NCBI RefSeq assembly: GCF_013170825.1
Contig: NZ_CP033365.1
Location: forward strand, 3,856,001 to 3,920,000
Origin: Mesorhizobium sp. NZP2298
GTDB lineage: Bacteria; Pseudomonadota; Alphaproteobacteria; Rhizobiales; Rhizobiaceae
DNA length: 64,000 nucleotides
Direction of reading: 5' to 3'
Shown: in pieces, positions 36,505 to 45,448 of the stretch
Layout of the letters: every line of letters starts with the position of its first letter
Position numbering within the stretch: the stretch's first letter is position 1
Made by a program: the position numbers and the translations under genes
The notes under the pieces: model-generated
What the model was told of the DNA's origin: nothing
Seen by the model: only the letters and a program-made list of their open reading frames with translations
Database searches by the model: none

Positions 36505-37262
36505 TGCGCATTCTTCTGACCAATGACGACGGCATTCATGCCGAGGGACTGGCGTCGCTCGAACGCGTTGCCCGCACGCTCTCCGACGATGTCTGGGTGG
36601 TGGCACCGGAGCAGGACCAGTCCGGCTATGCGCATTCGCTGTCGATCTCGGAGCCGTTGCGGCTGCGCAAGATCGGCGAGAAGCATTTTGCCGTGCGCGG
36701 CACGCCGACCGACTGCGTTATCATGGGGGTGAAGAAGATCCTGCCTGGAGCGCCCGACCTGATCCTGTCCGGCATCAATTCCGGCGCCAATATCGCCGAC
36801 GACGTGACCTATTCGGGGACCGTCGCCGGCGCCATGGAAGGCGCGCTGCTCGGCATCCGCTCGATCGCGCTCAGCCAGGGCTACTCCTATGTCGGCGAGG
36901 ATCGCGTCGTCCCCTACGAAACCACCGAAGCGCTAGCGCCGGCACTGCTGAAGAAGCTCGTCGCGACGCCTCTGCCGGACGGCGTGCTGCTCAACGTCAA
37001 TTTCCCGAACTGCCTTCCCGAGGAGGTCGCCGGCACGGTGGTCACCTCGCAGGGCAAGCTCGTGCACAGCCTGTGGGTCGACGAGCGCCGTGACGGGCGC
37101 GGCCTGCCTTACTATTGGCTGCGATTTGGCCGCGAGCCGGTCGAGGGCAAGCGAGGCACCGATCTCTACGCCTTGCGCAATCGCCTGGTGTCGGTGACGC
37201 CGTTGCAGCTCGACCTCACCGCGCATGAGATCCGCGACCAGCTGAGCAAGGCGCTTGCATGA
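36504..37262 (+). CDS. surE: 5'/3'-nucleotidase SurE
   Basis: A 252-residue metal-dependent nucleotidase. Metal site and core motifs are visible: [16 protein letters not shown] (Asp-Asp), [23 protein letters not shown] and [20 protein letters not shown]. It hydrolyses nucleoside monophosphates under stress. It is coupled to the downstream pcm by ATGA; surE-pcm pairing is widely conserved. Confidence 0.96.
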   Translation: MRILLTNDDGIHAEGLASLERVARTLSDDVWVVAPEQDQSGYAHSLSISEPLRLRKIGEKHFAVRGTPTDCVIMGVKKILPGAPDLILSGINSGANIADDVTYSGTVAGAMEGALLGIRSIALSQGYSYVGEDRVVPYETTEALAPALLKKLVATPLPDGVLLNVNFPNCLPEEVAGTVVTSQGKLVHSLWVDERRDGRGLPYYWLRFGREPVEGKRGTDLYALRNRLVSVTPLQLDLTAHEIRDQLSKALA

Positions 37263-37912
37263 ACCTGCCAATCGATGACCGCGAAGGATTTGCCGCTTTC
37301 CTCCTGCGCCTGCGCGGCAGGGGAACCGTGCCGAAGGCATTGATCGCGGCTTTCGAGGCGACGCCACGGCGCGGTTTCCTGGCAGCGCAGTTCCACCAGA
37401 TCGCCTGGTCCGACCGCATGCTGCCGATCGAGTGCGGCGAGGCGATAGAAGGCGCGGACATGCAAGCGGCGGTGATCGCGGCACTTGCCATCGAGCCCGG
37501 CAATCGCGTGCTCGAGATCGGCACCGGCTCCGGCTACACGGCGGCGGTAATGTCACGGCTGGCGGCACGGATCGTCACCATCGACCGCTACAAGACGCTT
37601 GTCGAACAGGCCAGGCAGCGCTTCGAGGCGCTCGGCATCGGCAACGCCATAGTGCGCCAGGCCGACGGTTCCGGCGGTCTGCCTGCCGAAGGGCCGTTCG
37701 ACCGTATCGTCGCCTGGGCCGCCTTCGACAGCTTGCCGCGCTTCCTGCTCGACCAACTGTCGAGCGGTGGCATCGTCATCGCGCCGATCGGTCCGGAGGA
37801 GGGCGAGCAGGTGCTGGCCAAGCTCACCAAGGTCGGCAGCCGTTTCGAGCGTGAGGATATCGGCCTCGTGCGGCTGCAGCCGATCTTGCGCAGCGTCGCT
37901 GCGGTGATCTAG
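37259..37912 (+). CDS. pcm: Protein-L-isoaspartate O-methyltransferase
   Basis: A 217-residue Pcm that methylates damaged isoaspartyl residues for repair. SAM motif I is [20 protein letters not shown]; upstream [20 protein letters not shown] corresponds to the family's substrate-proximal segment, somewhat altered, and [20 protein letters not shown] follows. It completes the serS-surE-pcm chain. A paralogue lies at 8589-9257. Confidence 0.9.
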   Translation: MNLPIDDREGFAAFLLRLRGRGTVPKALIAAFEATPRRGFLAAQFHQIAWSDRMLPIECGEAIEGADMQAAVIAALAIEPGNRVLEIGTGSGYTAAVMSRLAARIVTIDRYKTLVEQARQRFEALGIGNAIVRQADGSGGLPAEGPFDRIVAWAAFDSLPRFLLDQLSSGGIVIAPIGPEEGEQVLAKLTKVGSRFEREDIGLVRLQPILRSVAAVI

Positions 37913-38010
37913 CGCATATCGCCGTTTCATGGAAACGGCGAACCGCTCTAACTCCTTGTTTTGACGCAATTCCGGACGGGAAACCGTTCACACTTTTCTT
38001 GGAATTGCTC
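37912..38010. repeat. Rhizobial intergenic mosaic repeat after pcm
   Basis: Two palindromes in tandem: CGCCGTTTC-atg-GAAACGGCG (37920-37940) and GCAATTCC ... GGAATTGC (37966-37973 with 38001-38008, with ACGG/CCGT pairing inside). The linker CTAACTCCTTGTTTTGACGC is a sequence I recall as common between genes in Mesorhizobium and relatives. Confidence 0.8.
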
Positions 38011-38140
38011 CAGGCGCCTCCAGCGCGCTCGAAAATGTTTTAAGAAAATTTTCGTCGGATTCTAATGGGTTAACCGCCCAGTAACATTAACGCGCTTTAA
38101 TCCTGTCTCAGTTGGTGCAGAGTTTGTGCGGGTTAGTGCG

Positions 38141-39673
38141 ATGCAACTCAGTTTTTTGAAGGCAAATAGTCGCAATCTGGCGCGGGGCTGCGCCGTTCTT
38201 GTGATTGCAGGCGCGGCCGCCGGGTGCAGTTCCCAGGCGTCGCGGTTCAACAGTGTCGACGACGTCTTCACATCCTCGACCAACAATCAGCGTGCCATCA
38301 TCAACAAGCAGGATGCCGTGCAGCCCTATCCGGGCGATGTCTCGGCAGCCCCGCTCGACGGCAGCCACACGCAGTCGGTCAGCCGCTCCAGCCTCGAGCC
38401 GGTCTCCAGCCGGCCGCTGCCTCCGCCCGTTTCAGCCCAGGCGCAACCCGCTCCGGCACTCGCGCCTGCCGCCAATCCCGTGCGTGTCGCATCAGCACCG
38501 GCCATGGTTCGGCCTGCTCCTCATGTCGACAGGACGACGACCGGCACTGTCGAGCCGGCCGCGAAGCCATTCAAGAATGCCCAGCCCGACGCGCCGAAGA
38601 TGGCGCAGGCCGGCACGCCGCATGCGACCGAGATCGTCGTCAGGGACGGCGAAACCATTTCCGGCCTGGCGGCGCATTACAAGGTGCCGGCCGATGTCAT
38701 CATGAAGGTGAATGGCCTGAGTCCGACCAAGGGGCTTAAGACCGGCCAGAAGATCGTCATCCCGGCCTATGCCTATTCGAGCAAGGCTGAACCGAAAGTC
38801 GCGGACGCAAAACCGGCAAAAGACGGCAAGCACGACCTGCCGGCCACCGCGCCGGACAAGGTCGCCGTTCTGCCGCAGCAGCCGAAACTCAAGGAGGGCA
38901 AGTCCGCCGCTCAGGTCGATGCTTCGGCCGCCGCGAGCCAGCCCAAGGAGCCCAAGCCCGCGCAGGTGGCCAAGGCAACCGGCGCCGCCGGTACCTACAC
39001 GGTCCAGTCGGGCGACACGATGTCCTCGATTGCCAGGAAGACCGGCGTTGGCGTCGTGGCGCTGAAGCAGGCCAACGGCATGAAGGACGGTTTGCTCAAG
39101 ATCGGCCAGACCCTGAAAGTGCCGGCCGGCGGAACGGCAACGGTCGCCAGTGCAAAGCCGGCGAAGGTCGATCCGGTGACCACGGCAACCACGCAGCCTC
39201 CTGCAAAGACCACGCCATCGGAAACACTGGCGTCCTACACGCCGCCGAAGAAGGATGCGAAAGTCATCCAGCAGGCAGAGGACGACGATGCGGTGGCTCC
39301 CGATGCCACCGGGATCGGCAAGATGCGCTGGCCGGTGCGCGGCCGGGTGATCTCCGGCTTCGGATCGGGCAAGGATGGCGTCGACATCGCCGTGCCCACG
39401 GGCACGCCGATCAAGGCGGCCGAAAACGGCGTCGTCATCTACGCCGGCGACGGGCTCAAGGAATTCGGCAACACGGTGCTTGTGCGCCACGAGAACGGCC
39501 TGGTCACCGTCTACGGCCATGCCAGCTCGATCGAGGTGCAGCGTGGCCAGAAGGTCAAGCGCGGCCAGGAAATCGCACTCTCAGGCATGAGCGGCACGAC
39601 GGACTCGCCGAAGCTGCACTTCGAAGTGCGCAAGAACTCGGCGCCGGTCGATCCTTCGACCTATCTCGAATAG
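38141..39673 (+). CDS. LysM and M23 (LytM) domain lipoprotein, NlpD/DipM-like
   Basis: A 510-residue envelope protein. The N-terminal hydrophobic segment ends in AGAAAGC, a probable lipobox with Cys27. Two LysM peptidoglycan-binding domains follow (VVRDGETISGLAAHYKVPAD and YTVQSGDTMSSIARKTGVGV), then a C-terminal LytM/M23 domain. In that domain the usual first zinc His is absent (DGVDIAVPTGTP), as in NlpD and EnvC. So it is probably an amidase activator for cell separation rather than an endopeptidase. ATG 38141 is preferred; GTG 38126 is an alternative. Confidence 0.88.
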   Translation: MQLSFLKANSRNLARGCAVLVIAGAAAGCSSQASRFNSVDDVFTSSTNNQRAIINKQDAVQPYPGDVSAAPLDGSHTQSVSRSSLEPVSSRPLPPPVSAQAQPAPALAPAANPVRVASAPAMVRPAPHVDRTTTGTVEPAAKPFKNAQPDAPKMAQAGTPHATEIVVRDGETISGLAAHYKVPADVIMKVNGLSPTKGLKTGQKIVIPAYAYSSKAEPKVADAKPAKDGKHDLPATAPDKVAVLPQQPKLKEGKSAAQVDASAAASQPKEPKPAQVAKATGAAGTYTVQSGDTMSSIARKTGVGVVALKQANGMKDGLLKIGQTLKVPAGGTATVASAKPAKVDPVTTATTQPPAKTTPSETLASYTPPKKDAKVIQQAEDDDAVAPDATGIGKMRWPVRGRVISGFGSGKDGVDIAVPTGTPIKAAENGVVIYAGDGLKEFGNTVLVRHENGLVTVYGHASSIEVQRGQKVKRGQEIALSGMSGTTDSPKLHFEVRKNSAPVDPSTYLE

Positions 39674-39726
39674 AATAAAAAAAGCGATTTGCGGGCCGTC
39701 TGACCTCCAGTCCGGCCCGCCGGCTC

Positions 39727-39755
39727 AGCCCGTTCCGCGAGGAACGGGCTTTTTC
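39727..39755 (+). terminator. Terminator after the LysM/M23 gene
   Basis: Perfect 10-bp stem AGCCCGTTCC / GGAACGGGCT with GCGA loop and TTTTT tail. Confidence 0.93.
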
Positions 39756-39971
39756 AGTTTTGTTTGAGAGATTTGTATTTCTAGGCGGATGGACTTCGTT
39801 CGTCCCACTCTGGTGCAAAGGTCCACTGGCGATTGATTGACATGTCCAATGGGCGCTGGCTCCGGGTGCGCGAAGGCTCGACTGCATCATCATCCGGGAA
39901 GGATAAACGCCAGCGTGAACGCTGCCATCCATCTGGAACGTTTGCTGCAAACAGCCAATTGAGTTTCGATC

Positions 39972-40862
39972 TCAATCCTTCAGCGGCTTGCCAAGCCGGC
40001 CGGCCAGATCCTGCGTGAACTGCCAGGCGACGCGACCCGAGCGGCTGCCGCGCGTCGTCGCCCATTCCAGCGCCTCGGCGCGCAGCTGCTCGGGATCGAT
40101 GTCGAGGCCATGATGGCTGGCATAGCCGTTGATCATCTCGAGATATTCGTCCTGCGAGCATTTGTGAAAGCCGAGCCAAAGTCCGAAACGATCGGACAGC
40201 GAGACCTTTTCCTCGACCGCCTCGGACGGGTTGATGGCTGTCGAGCGCTCATTGTCGATCATGTCGCGCGGCAACAGATGACGGCGGTTCGAGGTGGCGT
40301 AGAAGATGACATTGGCCGGGCGCCCCTCGACGCCGCCCTCAAGCGCCGCCTTCAGCGACTTGTAGGATGTATCGTCGTGATCGAAGGACAGATCGTCGCA
40401 AAACAGGATGAAGCGGAAGGGGGCTGCCTTCAGCAAGCCCATCAGCTTCGGCAGCGTGTCGATGTCCTCGCGGTGGATCTCGATCAGCTTCAGCGGCAGG
40501 TCGGATTTGGCCTTTTGTGATTTGGCCTTGGCATTGATCTCGGCATGCACGGCCTTGACCAGCGACGATTTGCCCATGCCGCGCGCGCCCCACAACAGCA
40601 CATTGTTGGCCGGATGGCCGGCGGCAAAGCGCTCGGTGTTGTCGACAAGGATGTCGCGGACACGGTCGACGCCCCGGATCAGGCCGATATCGACGCGGTT
40701 GACCTTGCGCACCGGCTCCAGATAGCCCGGATCGGCCTGCCAGACGAAGCATTCGGCCTCACCAAGGTCGGTTTCGGGCACGGGCGGCGGGGCGAGGCGG
40801 CTGACAGCCTCGATCAGGCGGTCAAGTTTCTTGTTGAGGGCGTCGATGCTGCTGTCGGTCAT
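39972..40862 (-). CDS. DUF815 family AAA ATPase
   Basis: A 296-residue P-loop ATPase of the DUF815 family. Walker A is LLWGARGMGKSSLVKAVHAE; Walker B is RFILFCDDLSF; the sensor region ATSNRRHLLPRDM and the closing RSGRVAWQFTQDLAG are typical. The role is unknown, though it is conserved beside yajC-secDF in rhizobia. Start ATG 40862 precedes the helical MTDSSIDALNKKLDRLIEAV segment; an ATG 26 codons upstream is less likely. Confidence 0.88.
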   Translation of the reverse strand: MTDSSIDALNKKLDRLIEAVSRLAPPPVPETDLGEAECFVWQADPGYLEPVRKVNRVDIGLIRGVDRVRDILVDNTERFAAGHPANNVLLWGARGMGKSSLVKAVHAEINAKAKSQKAKSDLPLKLIEIHREDIDTLPKLMGLLKAAPFRFILFCDDLSFDHDDTSYKSLKAALEGGVEGRPANVIFYATSNRRHLLPRDMIDNERSTAINPSEAVEEKVSLSDRFGLWLGFHKCSQDEYLEMINGYASHHGLDIDPEQLRAEALEWATTRGSRSGRVAWQFTQDLAGRLGKPLKD

Positions 40863-40950
40863 TTCAGGTCTTTTGGTTCGTTTCCTTGGGGCGGGCAGGT
40901 GGGACCCGTTCGATTCCGTCGGGTTCGAAACCGGTTCCAACCTTTTGTTC

Positions 40951-40999
40951 GAGCGTGATCTTTTCCGAAAACCGGCTCGCGCTTTTCGCGATCATGCTC
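40951..40999. repeat. Intergenic palindromic repeat upstream of yajC
   Basis: GAGCGTGATC / GATCATGCTC ends with CGAAAA / TTTTCG inside. Same design as the element at 35134-35180. Confidence 0.75.
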
Positions 41000-41049
41000 T
41001 AACACGGCCCGGCAGGCCGGAAAAGCAGCCGATTTGCCCGGCCGCGCAG

Positions 41050-41131
41050 TTGCATTGACAACTTTACCGACTATATTCCGGCCAAATTTCAAGGGGCCGC
41101 CAAGCTCCGCAGGACGGTTGGCGGCTGTTTT
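41050..41131 (+). promoter_or_regulatory. Candidate yajC-secDF promoter and leader hairpin
   Basis: TTGCAT at 41050 and TATATT at 41072 are 16 bases apart, a plausible sigma-70 promoter. About 20 bases on lies a hairpin, GCCGCCAA / TTGGCGGC (41096-41103 with 41118-41125), followed by TGTTTT. The hairpin would sit in the leader before yajC (ATG 41153), like an attenuator. Confidence 0.45.
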
Positions 41132-41152
41132 CAAAATTCAGGAGTACTCTCG

Positions 41153-41494
41153 ATGTTCGTGACACCGGCATACGCCCAAGGCATCGGCGGCACCTCTCCC
41201 GATATGCTCATCAGCATTTTGCCGTTTGTCCTGATTTTCGTGATCATGTATTTTCTGATCATCCGCCCGCAGCGCACGCAGCTGAAGAAGCGCGGCGAGA
41301 TGCTGGCGGCGGTCCGTCGCGGCGATACTGTTGTCACCGGCGGCGGGTTCGTCGGCAAGGTGACCAAGGTGATCGACGACAACGAGCTCGAGATCGACCT
41401 CGGCGGCGGTACCAAGGTGACGGCGCTGCGCTCGACGATCGCCGACGTGCGCGTCAAGGGCGAACCCGTGGCGAACCAGAACGCCAAGAAATAA
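41153..41494 (+). CDS. yajC: Preprotein translocase accessory subunit YajC
   Basis: A 113-residue Sec accessory protein: one membrane helix (ILPFVLIFVIMYFLIIRPQ) followed by the hallmark RPQRTQLKKRGEMLAAVRRG and GDTVVTGGGFVGKVTKV. It associates with SecDF in the inner membrane. It is followed 51 bases on by secDF. AGGAG lies 9 bases upstream of the start. Confidence 0.95.
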   Translation: MFVTPAYAQGIGGTSPDMLISILPFVLIFVIMYFLIIRPQRTQLKKRGEMLAAVRRGDTVVTGGGFVGKVTKVIDDNELEIDLGGGTKVTALRSTIADVRVKGEPVANQNAKK

Positions 41495-41545
41495 CCTAAT
41501 TCCAGGCGGAGCGATCCGCGGACACGCTCTGACGGACGACGCCAT

Positions 41546-44095
41546 ATGCTGTATTTTTCGCGCTTCAAGATGATCCTGATCTGGCTGGCCGTGGCCGCCA
41601 CAGTGGTCCTCGCCGCGCCCAATCTCATTCCCGCGAGCACATTGGCCCAGCTCCCGAGCTGGGTGCCGAAGCGGCAGATGACACTCGGCCTCGACCTGCA
41701 GGGCGGTTCGCACATCCTGCTCGAGATGAACCAGAACGATCTGATCAAGGATCGGCTCGAGACAACGCGCGACGAAATCCGCACGCTGCTGCGCGACGCC
41801 AAGATCGGCTACACCGGCCTTGGCGGCACGGGGCGGACCTTGCAGGTCCGCATCACGGATCCGGCGCAACTCGACGCCGCCAAGAAGGCGTTGAAGACCT
41901 TGACCGATCCGGTCGCCGCCGGCCTGTTCACCGGCGGGTCGATCCAGGAAATGTCGCTGGACGATTCCGAACCGGGCCTGCTCAAGTTCACCGTCACCGA
42001 CGCAGGCATCAAATACCGCACGTCGACCGCCTTGGCGCAATCGATCGAAGTGGTTGAGCGCCGCGTCAACGAACTCGGCACCACCGAGCCTATCGTGCAG
42101 CGGCAAGGCGACGACCGCATCCTTGTCCAGGTGCCAGGCCTGCAGGATCCGCAGCGGCTGAAGGAAATCCTCGGCCAGACCGCAAAGCTGACCTTCCAGA
42201 TGGTCGACCAGTCGATGCCGGTGCAGGACGCGCTCAAGGGGCGCCCGCCCGCCGGCTCCTCGGTGCTTTATTCCCAGGACGATCCGCCGGTTCCGTATCT
42301 GATTGAAAACCGCGTCATCGTTTCGGGCGAAAACCTCGTCGACGCGCAAGCGACGTACAATTCGCAGAACAATGAGCCGGTGGTTTCATTCCGCTTCGAT
42401 TCGAAAGGGGCCGCGCGCTTCGGCCAGGCGACCTCGCAGAATGTCGGCAAGCTGTTCGCCATCATCCTCGACAACCAGGTGATCTCGGCGCCGCAGATCC
42501 GAGAGCCAATCCTCGGCGGCACCGGCCAGATTTCAGGCAATTTCACCGCCCAGAGCGCCAACGATCTCGCCGTGCTTTTGCGCGCTGGTGCGCTGCCGGC
42601 GACGCTGACGGTGATCGAGGAACGCACTGTCGGTCCAGGCCTTGGCCAGGATTCGATCCATGCCGGCAAGGTCGCCGGCATCATCGGTTCGATCCTCGTC
42701 GTTGCCTTCATGTTCGTCGCCTACGGCTTCCTCGGCTTCCTCGCCAACATCGCGCTGGCGGTGCATGTGGCGATGATCGTCGGTGTGCTGTCCCTGCTCG
42801 GCGCGACGCTGACCTTGCCGGGTATCGCCGGTATCGTGCTGACCATCGGCATGGCGGTCGATTCCAACGTGCTGATCTACGAACGCATCCGTGAAGAGCG
42901 ACGAGCTGGCCGCTCCGTGATCCAGGCGATCGACACCGGCTTCTCGAAGGCGCTGGCGACCATCGTTGATTCCAACGTCACGTCGCTGATCGCCACCGTG
43001 GTGCTGTTTTATCTCGGCACCGGTCCGGTGAAGGGCTTTGCCATCACCTACGCCATCGGCATTTTGACCACCGTCTTCACCGCTTTCACCTTCACGCGCC
43101 TGCTTGTGTCGATCTGGCTGCGCCGCGCCCGTCCGAAGGAATTGCCGAAGGCGCCGGTGACCTTCATTCCGCCGGGCACCAAGATCCCCTTCATGGGCAT
43201 CCGCCGCTGGACGTTCGCGCTGTCGAGCATCTTGTCGGTGCTGTCTGTCGTGCTGTTCATGACCGTCGACATCAACTACGGCATCGACTTCAAGGGCGGT
43301 TCGATGATCGAGGTGAAGGCCAAGAGCGGCGATGCCAATATCGGCGATATCCGCAGCCGATTGATGGAGCTCAACATCGGCGAAGTGCAGGTTCAGCAGT
43401 TCGGCGCGCCGAACGACGTGCTGATCCGCGTCGGCACGCAGGATGGCGGCGAGAATGCCGAGCAGACGGTCATCGACAAGGTGCGCGGCGAGCTGCAGGA
43501 CCAGTATGATTTCCGCCGCGTCGAGGTTGTGGGACCGACGGTTTCCGGCGAACTTGCCAAGCAAGGCACCATCGCCATGCTGGTCGCGCTGGTCGGCATC
43601 CTGGTCTATGTCTGGTTCCGTTTCGAATGGCAGTTCGCGGTCGGCGCCATCGTTGCGACGGTGCACGATGTGGTCATGACGCTCGGCTTTTTCGTCATCA
43701 CCGGCCTCGAATTCAACCAGTCGTCGCTGGCGGCGATCCTGACCATTATCGGCTATTCGCTGAACGACACGATCGTGGTCTATGACCGCGTCCGCGAGGA
43801 TTTGCGAAAATACAAGCGAATGCCGCTGCCACAGCTGTTGAACAACGCCATCAACGAGACACTGTCGCGAACGACGCTCACCTCGGTGACGACGATCCTG
43901 GCCTTGCTGGCACTGGTGCTGTTCGGCGGCGAGGTCATCCGCTCCTTCACCATGGCGATGCTGTTCGGTGTTGTGTTCGGCACCTATTCGTCGATCTTCA
44001 TCGCCGCACCGCTGCTGATCCTGTTCAAGCTGCGGCCGCAGGCCACGGCCGACGAGGAGAAGCCGGTGGGTGGCGGCAAGGCGGTCGCGACCTGA
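41546..44095 (+). CDS. secDF: Fused protein translocase subunit SecDF
   Basis: An 849-residue fusion of SecD and SecF, the proton-driven part of the Sec machinery that pulls proteins through on the periplasmic side. The SecD half has RQMTLGLDLQGGSHILLEMN, the P1 periplasmic domain, and GIVLTIGMAVDSNVLIYERI with the conserved Asp. The SecF half has INYGIDFKGGSMIEVK and IIGYSLNDTIVVYDRVREDL. Twelve membrane helices are expected. The fused form is common in alphaproteobacteria. Confidence 0.97.
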   Translation: MLYFSRFKMILIWLAVAATVVLAAPNLIPASTLAQLPSWVPKRQMTLGLDLQGGSHILLEMNQNDLIKDRLETTRDEIRTLLRDAKIGYTGLGGTGRTLQVRITDPAQLDAAKKALKTLTDPVAAGLFTGGSIQEMSLDDSEPGLLKFTVTDAGIKYRTSTALAQSIEVVERRVNELGTTEPIVQRQGDDRILVQVPGLQDPQRLKEILGQTAKLTFQMVDQSMPVQDALKGRPPAGSSVLYSQDDPPVPYLIENRVIVSGENLVDAQATYNSQNNEPVVSFRFDSKGAARFGQATSQNVGKLFAIILDNQVISAPQIREPILGGTGQISGNFTAQSANDLAVLLRAGALPATLTVIEERTVGPGLGQDSIHAGKVAGIIGSILVVAFMFVAYGFLGFLANIALAVHVAMIVGVLSLLGATLTLPGIAGIVLTIGMAVDSNVLIYERIREERRAGRSVIQAIDTGFSKALATIVDSNVTSLIATVVLFYLGTGPVKGFAITYAIGILTTVFTAFTFTRLLVSIWLRRARPKELPKAPVTFIPPGTKIPFMGIRRWTFALSSILSVLSVVLFMTVDINYGIDFKGGSMIEVKAKSGDANIGDIRSRLMELNIGEVQVQQFGAPNDVLIRVGTQDGGENAEQTVIDKVRGELQDQYDFRRVEVVGPTVSGELAKQGTIAMLVALVGILVYVWFRFEWQFAVGAIVATVHDVVMTLGFFVITGLEFNQSSLAAILTIIGYSLNDTIVVYDRVREDLRKYKRMPLPQLLNNAINETLSRTTLTSVTTILALLALVLFGGEVIRSFTMAMLFGVVFGTYSSIFIAAPLLILFKLRPQATADEEKPVGGGKAVAT

Positions 44096-44120
44096 CGCGC
44101 GGCCCCGAAGGGGTGACTGA

Positions 44121-44516
44121 GTGGTGACCGGCAGAGGGATCGTAATCCGCGAGGCGCATTTCCCAGGCCGCGCTCCGATCGAGGCCTATGGCAATGGCGG
44201 GTTCCGCTTTGCGGACATGTCGCACCGCGGCTCGTTGCTGTGCCTGCCGTCCGGCATCCATGGCTGGGAGCCGGCGGACGCTACTGCGCTGACGGTGGCG
44301 GATTTCGACAAACTTCTGGTCGAGGCCGACAAGGTCGAGATCCTGCTGGTCGGCATGGGCAGGGATCTCCGGCCGTTGCCGGCGGCGTTGCGGGCGGCGC
44401 TGAAAGAGGCAGGCATAGCGTCCGATCCGATGTCGACCGGGGCAGCGGTGCGGACCTACAATGTCCTCCTGGCGGAAGACCGCGCAGTGGCTGCCGCGCT
44501 CATCGCCGTCGATTGA
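44121..44516 (+). CDS. Mth938-like domain protein (DUF498)
   Basis: A 131-residue protein of the Mth938/DUF498 family (human NDUFAF3 relatives). Seen: GGFRFADMSHRGSLLCLPSG and VEILLVGMGRDLRPLP with the G-x-G turn. GTG 44121 has AAGGGG 7 bases upstream. It is followed at once by an NDUFAF6-like gene. In mitochondria NDUFAF3 and NDUFAF6 both assist complex I assembly, so the pair may act on respiratory complex I here (inference). Confidence 0.82.
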   Translation: MVTGRGIVIREAHFPGRAPIEAYGNGGFRFADMSHRGSLLCLPSGIHGWEPADATALTVADFDKLLVEADKVEILLVGMGRDLRPLPAALRAALKEAGIASDPMSTGAAVRTYNVLLAEDRAVAAALIAVD

Positions 44517-44517
44517 T

Positions 44518-45369
44518 ATGTCCGAAAATGCCAAAATCGTCATGGACGCGGTGCGCGCCGCCGACCATGACCGGTATCTAACGGCGCTCTACGCGCCCGT
44601 CGGCAAGCGCGATGCGCTGTTTTCGCTTTACGCTTTCAATGCCGAGGTTGCGGGCATTCGCGACCGCATCCATGAAGCGTTGCCGGGTGAAGTACGGCTG
44701 CAATGGTGGCGCGATCTCATCGCGGCCGACAATGATGGCGCAGGCATCGGCCATCCCACCGCCGACGCGCTGAAGGCGACAATTTCCGTCCATCGCCTGC
44801 CGAAACTGGCCTTCGAGAACATGCTCGAAGCGCGCATCTTCGATCTCTACGACGATCCGATGCCGTCGCGCACGGATCTCGAAGGCTATTGCGGCGAGAC
44901 GGCAGCCGCGCTCATCCAGCTTGCGGCGATGGTGCTCGATCCCGTCGAGGCGCCGCGCTTTGCAGAACTGGCGGGCAGGGCGGGCTGTGCGCAGGCCATG
45001 ACCGGCCTGCTTCTGCTGTTGCCGCTGCACCGCAAGCGCGGGCAGTGCTTTATCCCGGCCGACATCCTGGCGGCGGCGGGATCGCCGCCGGAAGAATTTG
45101 TTGCCGGCGATGGCGGACCTGGGGCGCAGCGCGCCGTGGCGGCGATGATCGCGCTGGCACGCGAACACCTCTCCGCCTTCGAGCGGGGCGCCGCGGAATT
45201 GCCGGCGTCGTTACGCCCAGCATTCCTGCCGCTGGCGCTGTCGCGCGCCTATCTCGACAAGATGGAAGGCTCGAGCCATTCACTGCTCGACAGCGTCGCG
45301 CGGCTCTCTGCCCTGCGCCGACATTGGCTCCTGTTGCGGCGCGCAAGCAAGGGCTGGCCGGTACTTTGA
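44518..45369 (+). CDS. Squalene/phytoene synthase-like protein, NDUFAF6 type
   Basis: A 283-residue protein with the trans-isoprenyl-diphosphate synthase fold. However, the first Asp-rich catalytic motif is replaced by YAFNAEVAGIRDRI, as in mitochondrial NDUFAF6 (AFNVELA). The segment YCGETAAALIQLAAMVLD holds the position of the second motif and also lacks the DxxxD pattern. So it is probably not a terpene synthase. It starts one base after the Mth938-like gene's TGA. A complex I assembly role is inferred from the eukaryotic homologues. Confidence 0.8.
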   Translation: MSENAKIVMDAVRAADHDRYLTALYAPVGKRDALFSLYAFNAEVAGIRDRIHEALPGEVRLQWWRDLIAADNDGAGIGHPTADALKATISVHRLPKLAFENMLEARIFDLYDDPMPSRTDLEGYCGETAAALIQLAAMVLDPVEAPRFAELAGRAGCAQAMTGLLLLLPLHRKRGQCFIPADILAAAGSPPEEFVAGDGGPGAQRAVAAMIALAREHLSAFERGAAELPASLRPAFLPLALSRAYLDKMEGSSHSLLDSVARLSALRRHWLLLRRASKGWPVL

Positions 45370-45381
45370 CGTAAACGTCAA
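45366..45381. promoter_or_regulatory. Perfect palindrome TTGACGTAAACGTCAA, candidate MerR-type operator
   Basis: Seven-base arms TTGACGT / ACGTCAA with a 2-base centre, overlapping the stop codon of the preceding gene, 67 bases before the next start. It resembles the sites bound by LiuR-type MerR regulators of branched-chain amino acid and acyl-CoA breakdown (from memory). Partial versions lie upstream of both FadL genes. Confidence 0.55.
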
Positions 45382-45448
45382 TCGTGTTAAGGATTCGGCC
45401 CAGCCGAAAACTGTCGCCGAAGACGACAGACCGGCCCGGAGGAATTCC

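Noticed and set aside
39781..40179. 132-residue minus-strand frame downstream of and overlapping the DUF815 gene
   Set aside because: Arg/Ser/Pro-rich shadow in another frame, with no ribosome site or family resemblance.
44518..45369. Phytoene/squalene synthase of a hopanoid or carotenoid pathway
   Set aside because: The catalytic Asp-rich motifs are missing and no other terpene genes are nearby; the NDUFAF6-like pattern fits better.
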